Shown piece by piece: positions 1 to 6,757 of a stretch of DNA of 13,166 bases. The notes beneath the pieces are model-generated. The model saw nothing but the letters and a program-made list of their open reading frames with translations. It searched no databases and was not told the DNA's origin. Position 1 is the stretch's first letter, and each line of letters begins with the position of its first letter. The translations under genes were made by a program, and so were the position numbers. Source of the stretch: Nitrospirota bacterium (lineage in GTDB: Bacteria > Nitrospirota > CAKKRA01 > 9FT-COMBO-42-15). Where the stretch lies: positions 1 through 13,166 of the forward strand of contig JACRON010000045.1 of the NCBI GenBank assembly GCA_016214425.1. Reading direction: 5' to 3'.

Positions 1-104
1 AGGTATAATAACATCAATGGCGGGTGTTGTAAAGAGTCAAAAAAGCATAATAGCGCAAACCTTTTTGTGTAAAAACTTGAAGGATAAGTAAAGCAGAAAG
101 TATA
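1..104. other. non-coding tail, nothing recognised
   Basis: This stretch lies downstream of the stop codon of the GT-C-like membrane protein. I see no convincing coding frame, RNA gene, strong hairpin or T-tract terminator in it. It is AT-rich and probably an intergenic spacer that continues outside the window. Confidence 0.4.
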
Positions 105-1874
105 TCAATAAAATCCTTTAAGCTTCTTCCGCAAAGGATATGAAGCAGATTCAGGTGCATCGTGAGACTTGGGAACCGACAATTCTGAAAAATTCCTATC
201 TGCCAATATCCTATATAATAAAATATCAGGATATTGCTCAATAATCTCCTTATTCATAAGAAATTTATTCTTACTATAGTGAATAATAATAAGTTCCTCT
301 ATCTTAAATATATCATCTCCCCAATGGGACGGTCTTTTAAAGGCATTATTGGATTTTTCTACATGCCCTTCTAATGATTTCCACTCATCACGCGCAATAA
401 CCCTATAATTGCGAAATCTTTCAGGGTCTTTGGATTTTGCATAAAGCATATTTATCACGAATTCCAAATCATAATATGTATCCAGATTCAAATGATCCAT
501 CGGCCTGTCCGGGTCTATAACAAGAAAAAAATTTGCCTTCTCTGGGAGTGTTGGAAACCGCTTTGTAAATGCCTGCCAAAAATCCTTTTGTTTCTCCCAT
601 GCGCTAAAATATATATCAAGGTTCATATTATTAAAAAATACCCCTAATGCAAAAAAAATGGCAATAAAAAGGTTAACCACCAGCAATCCTGAACCCTTAC
701 TGGCTTTTCTGTAAATAGCATAGAGGATGCTTCCAAGAATAATAGCGTAACCTACCTGAAGTATAACACCATGGCGGGAATTTGGTCCAAAGTTCGGCAC
801 CCTCCCTGCAAGTCCATACATGATAACAGGCGGTATTAATAATACAACACCAAGAATAACAAAAATTAGTAGGGGCGAATGGCCGTTCGCCCTTACATCA
901 GGATGCGATTTATTGGACATTTGCAAATTTAATTTACCGTATACATCAGACCTTCTAAGCATATAAATAACCGCGGCTGCTGTGAGCAGGCCGGATAGCA
1001 TGGACCATACTGTTAAATGGGAGAGGTATTTTAAAAACATGATTCTCCAGTTCCCAAATAAAAGCATCTTTACAAGCTCCCTATGCATCTTAAAATTTAA
1101 AAGTAAAGATATATCTGTCTTGTACATGCCTGCATATATTCCATACGGTTTGAATATAAGTTTGTATATAATTAATGGAATACAGAGCAGAAAAAATGGC
1201 AGCCATATTATTAATGTCTTTTTGATAAGATTCTTTGACAGAATACCTTTATTATAAAAGATATAGCCTATAAAGAACAGCCTTGCTGGCTCAAGGGCAA
1301 TTGTGCCTTCTATTAAGATATAATGAGAGATGCCTGAAAGCATAATAGCAATAAATAGAAATACCCACTTTATGTCTTTATGCAGCACTCTTTCAGTGAG
1401 ATAAAAAGAGGTTATAGTCAGCATTATACCAATTCTGTAATAAATATTGGAGAAGACGGGGAGAGTAGAGTCAATTGGATATAATATAAAACAGCAGGCT
1501 GATAAAAAGGCAAGATATTTGTTTTTAATCAGGTTATTAAGGAAGTAATAAAGCAATAGCGGCGAAGCAACCTGTATAAGCAGATTTAAAGACTGCCACA
1601 GGATAAAGGTATTATCAAATAACCTGTGTGCCCCTAAAAAATAATATAAAAAAACACCCTGCGGTATTCTTCTGAGCTCAGTCCAGCCTGTCTTAAGAAA
1701 CTCTGACAGATTACTGCTTGCATATACTGACAGGAGCCATGCATTATCATCCTCAAAGACATCCTGAAGAAAAAGAATTCTTGAATAACTTAATATTGCA
1801 AGAACACTGATTAATACAGGGGGTATTCCAAGCTTCTGTTTTTTTAATATCCTGGTTATCAGTTGTTTTAACAC
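105..1874 (-). CDS. GT-C-like polytopic membrane protein (putative lipid-linked-sugar glycosyltransferase)
   Basis: A 589-residue protein with about 10 to 12 hydrophobic segments over residues 18-440, followed by a soluble C-terminal tail of about 150 residues. The first helix is followed by an acidic cluster (E41, D42, D43 in FEDDNAW). Such an acidic motif in the first external loop is typical of GT-C glycosyltransferases, which transfer sugars from polyprenyl-phosphate donors at the outer face of the inner membrane. The assignment rests on this layout, not on a recognised family signature, so acceptor and donor are unknown. The start is GTG at 1874; an in-frame stop at 1881-1883 rules out longer starts, and a weak AAGG lies just upstream. 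Residues 327-335 (VRANGHSPL) are encoded by a palindromic repeat, see the separate entry. The gene is separated from the other membrane-protein genes by an IS remnant, so it probably has its own transcription start. It could instead be an O-antigen ligase or polymerase-like protein. Confidence 0.75.
   Translation of the reverse strand: MLKQLITRILKKQKLGIPPVLISVLAILSYSRILFLQDVFEDDNAWLLSVYASSNLSEFLKTGWTELRRIPQGVFLYYFLGAHRLFDNTFILWQSLNLLIQVASPLLLYYFLNNLIKNKYLAFLSACCFILYPIDSTLPVFSNIYYRIGIMLTITSFYLTERVLHKDIKWVFLFIAIMLSGISHYILIEGTIALEPARLFFIGYIFYNKGILSKNLIKKTLIIWLPFFLLCIPLIIYKLIFKPYGIYAGMYKTDISLLLNFKMHRELVKMLLFGNWRIMFLKYLSHLTVWSMLSGLLTAAAVIYMLRRSDVYGKLNLQMSNKSHPDVRANGHSPLLIFVILGVVLLIPPVIMYGLAGRVPNFGPNSRHGVILQVGYAIILGSILYAIYRKASKGSGLLVVNLFIAIFFALGVFFNNMNLDIYFSAWEKQKDFWQAFTKRFPTLPEKANFFLVIDPDRPMDHLNLDTYYDLEFVINMLYAKSKDPERFRNYRVIARDEWKSLEGHVEKSNNAFKRPSHWGDDIFKIEELIIIHYSKNKFLMNKEIIEQYPDILLYRILADRNFSELSVPKSHDAPESASYPLRKKLKGFY
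869..896. repeat. 28-bp palindromic repeat inside a coding sequence
   Basis: The arms GTAGGGGCGAA (869-879) and TTCGCCCTTAC (886-896) are reverse complements except for one G-T position, and the centre TGGCCG is itself nearly palindromic. On the minus strand it is translated in frame as VRANGHSPL, in the linker between two membrane helices of the GT-C-like protein. It is GC-rich in an AT-rich gene. From memory, GTAGGGGCGAA...TTCGCCCCTAC-type palindromes are dispersed intergenic repeats in several bacterial genomes. I find no second copy in this window. Confidence 0.7.
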
Positions 1875-1912
1875 TGCCTTTTATATTCCACAATTTATGA
1901 GGATATACTATA

Positions 1913-1937
1913 TTTAGTTGAAAGTTGAAAAAGTGGC
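1913..1937. repeat. left terminal inverted repeat of the IS remnant
   Basis: Reads TTTAGTTGAAA, then GTTGAA, then AAAGTGGC. The outer 11 and inner 8 bases match the right end in inverted orientation. The inner GTGGC overlaps the first arm of the leader hairpin. Confidence 0.6.
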
Positions 1938-1983
1938 TCCCATGTGGAATAATCCACATACCTAATAAAAAGAAAGGAGCCAC
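1933..1983 (+). promoter_or_regulatory. nested hairpin occluding the ribosome binding site of the transposase remnant
   Basis: The outer arms GTGGCTCC (1933-1940) and GGAGCCAC (1976-1983) are perfect 8-bp complements. Inside them ATGTGGA (1942-1948) and TCCACAT (1953-1959) form a perfect 7-bp stem with the loop ATAA. The second outer arm contains the Shine-Dalgarno GGAG, six bases before the ATG at 1986, so a folded transcript would hide the start site. Several ISs (for example IS10 and IS50) use such structures to suppress translation from read-through transcripts. That role here is inference. Confidence 0.6.
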
Positions 1984-1985
1984 AA

Positions 1986-2198
1986 ATGATAGAGAGCATG
2001 TTTTCCACTGTGAGGGATTGTGAGGGCAACATTAAGAGGTATCGGGACAGCATGATGATGCAGAGATGGCTGGCATCGGCGCTTCTGTATTGTGAGAAAG
2101 GGTTTTATCGGGTTAGAGAGTATGCCTTAATTAAAGAGGTGATGGCAACTATAGTCAGGGAAGAAGCAGACAATGCTACGGTGAAGGTTGCAGCTTGA
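1986..2198 (+). pseudogene. C-terminal fragment of an IS256/mutator-family transposase
   Basis: A 70-codon frame beginning MIESMFSTVRDCEGNIKRYRD and continuing with RWLASALLYCEKGFYRVREY. This is the conserved C-terminal block of mutator-type (IS256 family, DDE) transposases, where N-x-IESMFS contains the last catalytic-region glutamate and is followed by the R-W-x-A-x-x-L-x-x-x-E-K-GF motif. Full transposases are about 400 residues, so roughly the first 330, including both catalytic aspartates, are missing and the product cannot be an active transposase. Unusually, the fragment has its own ATG with a good GGAG six bases upstream, and the frame is intact to its stop. This suggests an internal deletion that fused the native start region to the C-terminus rather than a random truncation. 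Whether the short peptide is made is unknown. Confidence 0.85.
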
Positions 2199-2216
2199 TG
2201 GCAAGACTAATGGGAC

Positions 2217-2239
2217 GCCACTTTATAATTTCAACTAAA
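2217..2239. repeat. right terminal inverted repeat of the IS remnant
   Basis: GCCACTTT...TTTCAACTAAA is the inverted counterpart of 1913-1937. It starts about 19 bases after the stop codon of the transposase fragment, a usual distance for IS256-type elements. Confidence 0.6.
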
Positions 2240-2285
2240 AACTTGACAAGCTCCAATTTATCAAATACCTTCAGAAAATATCTAA

Positions 2286-2307
2286 AGGAGACGGCGGTCT
2301 CTCTTTT
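2286..2307. terminator. short hairpin with T-rich tail, possible terminator
   Basis: GAGAC (2288-2292), loop GGCG and GTCTC (2297-2301) form a 5-bp stem, six with a G-T pair. On the plus strand it is followed by TCTTTTATT, a plausible intrinsic terminator for anything transcribed from the IS remnant. On the minus strand it lies directly after the stop codon of the small membrane protein and is followed by CTTTAGATATTTT, a weaker tail. It could act in both directions between these convergent units. The stem is short, so confidence is moderate. Confidence 0.4.
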
Positions 2308-2836
2308 ATTGATCAAATTCACTCCTTTTTCCAAGCAGCATCAGCTTCATTGCTACTATAATCCTATTTATCATCAACATTATTGGATTGCCAATATAAT
2401 ATCTTCCATTTTTTAATATAACCTGGCCATTATTGAGAAGCCTGCTTATCCTCTTTTCAACAATCTCCTTCGCATTGTACCTTTGAAGGATCTCCTCCAG
2501 AGAAAGTCCATCTTTAGAGTCGTATATCTCTCCTAATATCCTGATCCTACGTGCTGTTTCGCCAAGATTTATAAAATGAAAATAACAATAACCAAGAGAA
2601 GCATAAGCAATAAAGTTGGCGGCAAACATCATAAAAAAATCCGTAAAGTGCGCTGATGTTGCAAAGAAGATGTAAAGCTCTATCATTAATACAGAGAGCA
2701 TGCCGACAAAAAAACCTAAAAATACAGTCTTTAACAATCCGAGTCTCTGAATAAATCTGGAGCAGATGACCTGAACAATTACATTTATCATCAAGCCTAA
2801 TACTGGATTAAGAACCTGCAAATAGCTATAAAACAT
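2306..2836 (-). CDS. small membrane protein with winged-helix-like cytoplasmic tail (paralogue 1)
   Basis: A 176-residue protein of no recognised family. Three hydrophobic segments (about 8-29, 34-58 and 67-92) are followed by a soluble region, about 95-150, that looks like a small winged helix. It has a helix with GLSLEEILQRYNA, a second helix VEKRISRLLNNG, then a short hairpin QVILKNGRYYIG. A last hydrophobic stretch (about 153-170) follows. Layout and size match the protein at 6236-6757, which carries GLDKKEFDSIL and KPRIRDLITDKMAYMDGEKYKL at the same place, so the two are probably distant paralogues. The ATG is preceded by AAGGA that overlaps the TAA of the YfhO-type gene eight bases upstream, so translation is likely coupled to it. 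A membrane-bound regulator or an accessory subunit of the neighbouring membrane enzyme are both possible; I cannot choose between them. Confidence 0.75.
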   Translation of the reverse strand: MFYSYLQVLNPVLGLMINVIVQVICSRFIQRLGLLKTVFLGFFVGMLSVLMIELYIFFATSAHFTDFFMMFAANFIAYASLGYCYFHFINLGETARRIRILGEIYDSKDGLSLEEILQRYNAKEIVEKRISRLLNNGQVILKNGRYYIGNPIMLMINRIIVAMKLMLLGKRSEFDQ

Positions 2837-2844
2837 ATAATTCC

Positions 2845-5800
2845 TTAAATCTTTCTAATCTTTAATGAGAGGCCGTTTTGAAGAAAATTATAAAGAAAAG
2901 CTGTGCTAAGACCGATTATTAACGGCACTATTGATATAATCACAATACCATAAAAAATATATAATCCCATCTTAAATGAAAAAGGGGTATATGTAAAGTT
3001 AATATTGCTTCTCCCTGCAGGGATGTTGATTGCCTTAAAATTTATATTGGCGCGATAAATTGGAACCTCCTTTCCGTTAATATAGGCATGCCAGCCTTTA
3101 TCATATCCATCAGCCCAGTAGAGGATACCAGGGCTGTCAGCAGCAGCCTTCATAGTAAAGGAATTATAATCGTATCTTTCTATTGAATATGTAAAACTGC
3201 CTTTGTCTTTTTTATCAAAGATATTTTCTATGCCTTTAAAGTTCTCTGGGACAATAAATGCTTGCATCATTTTTCCAATATCCGCATAAGCTAAAATTGG
3301 TTTAGCTAAAGACGGCTCTGTCTGAGAATCAACTATAACCGCTTCATGCAGTAATTTAATTGATTTCTCAGTCCCAAGATATCTGAAAAGTGCGGAAACA
3401 TCGCTGTCTTTTACCGATACAACATCTTTCTTAAATTGAAACATCGGTTTATTTACAGCAAACATCTCTTCTAAAATTGCAGGCTGGATATCCTTATTAA
3501 TAAGCTCAAAATATTTCATCGGCAGAAGGAAACTGCTCCACCTCTTACTCTTCAGAGCGTATTCAAAGGCATTTGTGTTAACATCAACTATTTCTATAAG
3601 AAGGTTGTCTAAAAATACCGGCATAGTTGCTATAGGTTTAATATTGCAGCTTATTGCTATCTTGGTAGCATTTTTATCAATATATTTTCCAACTGAAAGC
3701 CGCTCCCATTCACCGCTATTTTTATAAAATTTTGAGGCCGTGCCTTTTTTAATTTCTTCCATGGCATCTGCTTGAATACCATCTGCTACCCGCCGTACAT
3801 AATCCTGTATCTCTACCTGAATAGCATCACGAGATTTGTTCTGGCTTTTGACCCATATAGAGAGCCTTATATGTTTGCCTCTGATTTCTTCAATCTGTGA
3901 TGTCTGGAATCTTATGTATGAATCTCCGGCTGATGACGGCTTTAGTAAAACAGCAGCCGAACCATCTTTAACACCATCATACCCTGTGTATCTCTCAACA
4001 ACCCCACCGCTTCCATCCTGATGATAGCTGAACTCCTCTGGCAAATAATTGCCTTCTTTGGCCGCAACCCAATTTTCAAAAGACATGTTCTTAAGACCAA
4101 CAAAAATACCTTTTACCAGCACATGATGGCCTGAATAGTCAGGGTCATTTATAGGAGAGAGCACATAAGGCTTCCAATATATAAGGGAAAGATACCTCTG
4201 CTCGCTTTCACTACTTCCGCCTTCAATACCAGGAGGATAGATAGCCCTGTTTTGAGGTAAAACAGACCTATGGGGCATCCTTTCAGAATTGAGTATATAA
4301 GTTGAATATGTTTTATCTTTATATAAGAATGATGACTTCCTAAGGCTGTAAAGAAGGTCTATAGTTAAAACAGCGCTAAAAATAAGTAAAAGGATTAAAG
4401 GCAAATAATCCATAAGCCGTCTTAAAGGGTTTCCGCGTAATCTAACTAATATAAAAAAGATAATGGGAATACCTAAGGCTGGGAAAATATACCTGATAAA
4501 TTTAAATGTATTTGCAGAGAATAATAAGACTATTATTATATGGCTTGCAATTAAGCTAATATATAATCCATTTTCACCTAAATCTCTTCTAAGTATCCAG
4601 CCTATAGCAAAAACTATAATAAAAAAGACAAAAAGATAATCTGTTGCTGGATAGGTTATCTTTGTCATCCAGTAAACGGAAAAAATAATACAAAAAGAAA
4701 ATATAAAGACCGCAATACCATTACGAACCCTGCTGTCTCTTATAAAACCATTAAGAACCCCTTGAGGGCTATTCTGATTAAAAAGATAACCACCCCATGT
4801 GGAGAAAATATGATTTAAACCTAAAACATAAAAGTATAATAAGGCAAACATAAAGAATAAAACAAAGGCATGGGTATGCCTAACAAACAACATGGGAGGA
4901 TATAGGTAATATAATAATCTATGCAAGCCGCCAGGCGGCCCTAACATTATTAAAGCAAAACACACAAGGATTAACAGCCATACCCTTTTCAAATCATGCC
5001 TGCCTGCAATAAGACCTAAGAGGGCAATGGCCCATGGCAAAAGGCCTATATACATATAAGCCTCCGATGCCCAGCCCCATCCCTCCCTGCCAGGCCATCT
5101 TATAGATTTATTTCCATCTGGTGCAATAATCTGGATAAAATCCCAGATATTTGAAAATGCCCCTGTAAAGGTTATAAAGTTGTACGGCATATTTATACCA
5201 TCTACTATAACAGAAGATGAACTAACCTCGTATTGTTGCGGCATTGCCCCAGGCGCCATCCCTTCATATGAATAATCAATCATTCTGGCTGGAAATACAT
5301 ACTTATCCTTTTCCAAAAAAAGTATAATATTCGGTGCAGCCATGGCAATAATAATAAGGGCTGCTACAGCGAACTTGGCTATAACTATTCTTTCATTAAA
5401 GAGTTTAATTAATAAATCTCTGCGAAAAAGAATAATGCCTGAAAAAAACAATAAGAGGAATACCCATGTGCCGCTAAAGAAATAAGACTGCCAGTTAAGG
5501 CCAATAAATATGCCGAGCATTATCCAGTTATACCAGCGGCAGTCTCTGTAGTAAATAATACGGAGAAGGAAAAAAGCAATAAATGGTATCCAGATAAACT
5601 GATTCAAAATAGCATCCTGCCTGAATGAACCCAGCATTATAGATGAATAAAGAAGAATGGGTATAAGGGTAAGTCTGATGAATAGGTATTTGGCAAATGA
5701 ACGAAGAACTATATATATTCCAGAAACCATTATTAAGCTCAGGATAAAACGGTTCCAGTTAAATAACATTAAAATATCATTGCTGATAAATCGGCCAATA

Positions 5801-6096
5801 TATATAATAAGTAATGTAACAGGCTCCAGAAGTCTGATCTGAACAAGCAGCGGATAGAAAGGCTCACCCCCATGTTCAAAGGGATTCCAGAAAGGGAAAT
5901 GGCCATTGATTATATTTTCAGCGAAAAATCTGAATATTGGATAATTCCATAAAAGATTATCATGGACGAGTGTAGCCTGGCCAAATATCAGCATAGCCCG
6001 CATGGTGTATATTAAATACACTACTGCTGCTGTGCCAACTATACACTCTGTCAAAACAGAATGTTTTCTAAAGGCCTTATCAATATTTTTAAACAT
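2845..6096 (-). CDS. YfhO-type giant membrane protein with inserted jelly-roll-like domain
   Basis: A 1083-residue protein. The N-terminal half has many hydrophobic helices and begins with the GT-C-like external loop HDNLLWNYPIFRFF...FPFWNPFEHGGEPFYP. The C-terminal module around residues 985-1040 reads YWADGYDKGWHAYINGKE and then IPAGRSNINFTYTPFSFKMG, the hallmark of bacterial YfhO-family membrane proteins, and is followed by one last helix. YfhO of Firmicutes is implicated in glycosylating lipoteichoic acid, so a lipid-linked sugar transferase acting outside the membrane is the likely role. Residues about 670-835 (starting NMSFENW, ending EIVDVNTN) have the pattern of a carbohydrate-binding jelly roll, with an FENW start, SIWVKSQNK, GEWERLSVG and VFLDNLLIEIVD. 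At 1083 residues it is longer than typical YfhO proteins (about 850), largely through this domain. The ATG at 6096 has no good Shine-Dalgarno. It follows a 139-bp structured spacer and is coupled to the small gene downstream. Confidence 0.85.
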   Translation of the reverse strand: MFKNIDKAFRKHSVLTECIVGTAAVVYLIYTMRAMLIFGQATLVHDNLLWNYPIFRFFAENIINGHFPFWNPFEHGGEPFYPLLVQIRLLEPVTLLIIYIGRFISNDILMLFNWNRFILSLIMVSGIYIVLRSFAKYLFIRLTLIPILLYSSIMLGSFRQDAILNQFIWIPFIAFFLLRIIYYRDCRWYNWIMLGIFIGLNWQSYFFSGTWVFLLLFFSGIILFRRDLLIKLFNERIVIAKFAVAALIIIAMAAPNIILFLEKDKYVFPARMIDYSYEGMAPGAMPQQYEVSSSSVIVDGINMPYNFITFTGAFSNIWDFIQIIAPDGNKSIRWPGREGWGWASEAYMYIGLLPWAIALLGLIAGRHDLKRVWLLILVCFALIMLGPPGGLHRLLYYLYPPMLFVRHTHAFVLFFMFALLYFYVLGLNHIFSTWGGYLFNQNSPQGVLNGFIRDSRVRNGIAVFIFSFCIIFSVYWMTKITYPATDYLFVFFIIVFAIGWILRRDLGENGLYISLIASHIIIVLLFSANTFKFIRYIFPALGIPIIFFILVRLRGNPLRRLMDYLPLILLLIFSAVLTIDLLYSLRKSSFLYKDKTYSTYILNSERMPHRSVLPQNRAIYPPGIEGGSSESEQRYLSLIYWKPYVLSPINDPDYSGHHVLVKGIFVGLKNMSFENWVAAKEGNYLPEEFSYHQDGSGGVVERYTGYDGVKDGSAAVLLKPSSAGDSYIRFQTSQIEEIRGKHIRLSIWVKSQNKSRDAIQVEIQDYVRRVADGIQADAMEEIKKGTASKFYKNSGEWERLSVGKYIDKNATKIAISCNIKPIATMPVFLDNLLIEIVDVNTNAFEYALKSKRWSSFLLPMKYFELINKDIQPAILEEMFAVNKPMFQFKKDVVSVKDSDVSALFRYLGTEKSIKLLHEAVIVDSQTEPSLAKPILAYADIGKMMQAFIVPENFKGIENIFDKKDKGSFTYSIERYDYNSFTMKAAADSPGILYWADGYDKGWHAYINGKEVPIYRANINFKAINIPAGRSNINFTYTPFSFKMGLYIFYGIVIISIVPLIIGLSTAFLYNFLQNGLSLKIRKI

Positions 6097-6148
6097 CGCT
6101 TATAAGAAAGAAGGACTGATGCCAGTTGTAAATTAATAACTTTAAGAC

Positions 6149-6194
6149 TAATCTCGTAATTGCAGGGGTATTTGTTTACCTGCCTTTGAGATTA
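6149..6194. other. nested inverted repeat in the leader of the YfhO-type gene
   Basis: The outer arms TAATCTC (6149-6155) and GAGATTA (6188-6194) are perfect complements. The inner arms GCAGG (6162-6166) and CCTGC (6179-6183) are also perfect, and the outer stem can extend by three more pairs after a 2-base bulge. It lies 53 bases upstream of the YfhO-type start on the transcribed strand, without a T-run after it, so it is not a normal intrinsic terminator. It may be a structured leader or a remnant repeat. Confidence 0.5.
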
Positions 6195-6201
6195 CTTGAT
6201 T

Positions 6202-6243
6202 GCGGCTAAGTAGTGGCTATTAGCGAATCCCTTACTTAGCCGC
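6202..6243. other. 11-bp perfect inverted repeat spanning a stop codon
   Basis: GCGGCTAAGTA (6202-6212) and TACTTAGCCGC (6233-6243) are perfect complements separated by 20 bases. The TAA stop and last two glycine codons of the small membrane protein lie within the right arm. No T-run follows in the minus direction, which argues against a simple terminator for that operon. In the plus direction CTTTT follows, but no plus-strand gene needs ending there. It may act as an mRNA 3' stabiliser, a processing site, or be a small inserted palindrome. Confidence 0.55.
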
Positions 6244-6757
6244 CTTTTGGAGCATTTAATAATCTGCGATAAAATATAAATATGCGGGCGAACAAGACGC
6301 CCTTTGAAGTAAGTTTATATTTTTCTCCATCCATGTAAGCCATCTTGTCGGTAATAAGATCCCTTATCCTCGGTTTTATTAAAAGGTCGTCATTCAGTAT
6401 ACTGTCAAACTCCTTTTTATCCAAACCCTCCTGGCCTGCCTTTTCAATAGTCATCACCATTACAAGTGTTGGGCTGTCAGCCTCTAATGCTGAATAGGTA
6501 ATCATATAGGAAAGGGTAAGCGAGATAAAAATAAGGCATATATGTAGATACTCAGGGAGCTTCATGGGGATGAGATTATCAAACCCCTGGATTAGAAACG
6601 AAATGCTGATTAAGGGTAAAACACCAATCATCAGGGTACTGAAGAATATTTGTAATAGAACCTTAGTCTGTCTCTTTGGAAGACGAATTTTCCACAAAAC
6701 TATATGAAAAATAAATGCCAGACTAAATAATAGTAAACTGTATATTAAAACTAACAT
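6236..6757 (-). CDS. small membrane protein with winged-helix-like cytoplasmic tail (paralogue 2)
   Basis: A 173-residue protein, not a recognised family. Three hydrophobic segments (about 2-24, 33-56 and 70-92) precede a soluble region, about 97-155. That region has two helices (GLDKKEFDSIL; KPRIRDLITDKM) and a hairpin AYMDGEKYKLT, consistent with a small winged-helix fold, then a hydrophobic end FARIFIFYRRLL. The same order is seen in the protein at 2306-2836. Its ATG overlaps the TAG stop of the TIM-barrel gene by 7 bp, so it is translated as the last member of the sugar operon. GAGG lies nine bases upstream. Its stop codon lies in an 11-bp inverted repeat. The pair bracket the YfhO-type gene, which suggests partnership with membrane glycosyltransfer or its control; this is inference. 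Confidence 0.75.
   Translation of the reverse strand: MLVLIYSLLLFSLAFIFHIVLWKIRLPKRQTKVLLQIFFSTLMIGVLPLISISFLIQGFDNLIPMKLPEYLHICLIFISLTLSYMITYSALEADSPTLVMVMTIEKAGQEGLDKKEFDSILNDDLLIKPRIRDLITDKMAYMDGEKYKLTSKGVLFARIFIFYRRLLNAPKGG

Larger units (their letters stand above)
1913..2239 (+). mobile_element. internally deleted IS256/mutator-type element (MITE-like remnant)
   Basis: About 327 bp bounded by imperfect inverted ends. The left end TTTAGTTGAAA...AAAGTGGC (1913-1937) matches the reverse complement of 2217-2239, with 11 identical outer bases, 8 identical inner bases and a 2-base length difference between. Inside lie a hairpin leader, a good Shine-Dalgarno and only the C-terminal part of a mutator-type transposase. 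This is the structure expected of an IS that lost most of its transposase internally. I see no matching target duplication next to these ends, so the true outer boundaries may lie some bases further out, or the duplication has decayed. It sits between two minus-strand membrane-protein genes and is the only plus-strand unit in the window. Confidence 0.65.

Noticed and set aside
982..1257. Plus-strand open frame of 91 codons
   Set aside because: It lies wholly inside the minus-strand GT-C-like gene, has no family resemblance and is explained as an antisense shadow.
1905..2247. Target-site duplication around the IS remnant
   Set aside because: The 8 bases before the left end (ATACTATA) and after the right end (AACTTGAC) do not match.
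2195..2416. Plus-strand open frame of 73 codons after the transposase fragment
   Set aside because: It starts at a TTG overlapping the transposase stop, runs through the IS end and the hairpin, and is antisense to the small membrane protein; composition shows no protein pattern.
6202..6243. Intrinsic terminator for the sugar operon
   Set aside because: The stem is strong but the transcribed strand continues with AATCAAGTAATC, without a T-run; kept only as an inverted repeat.
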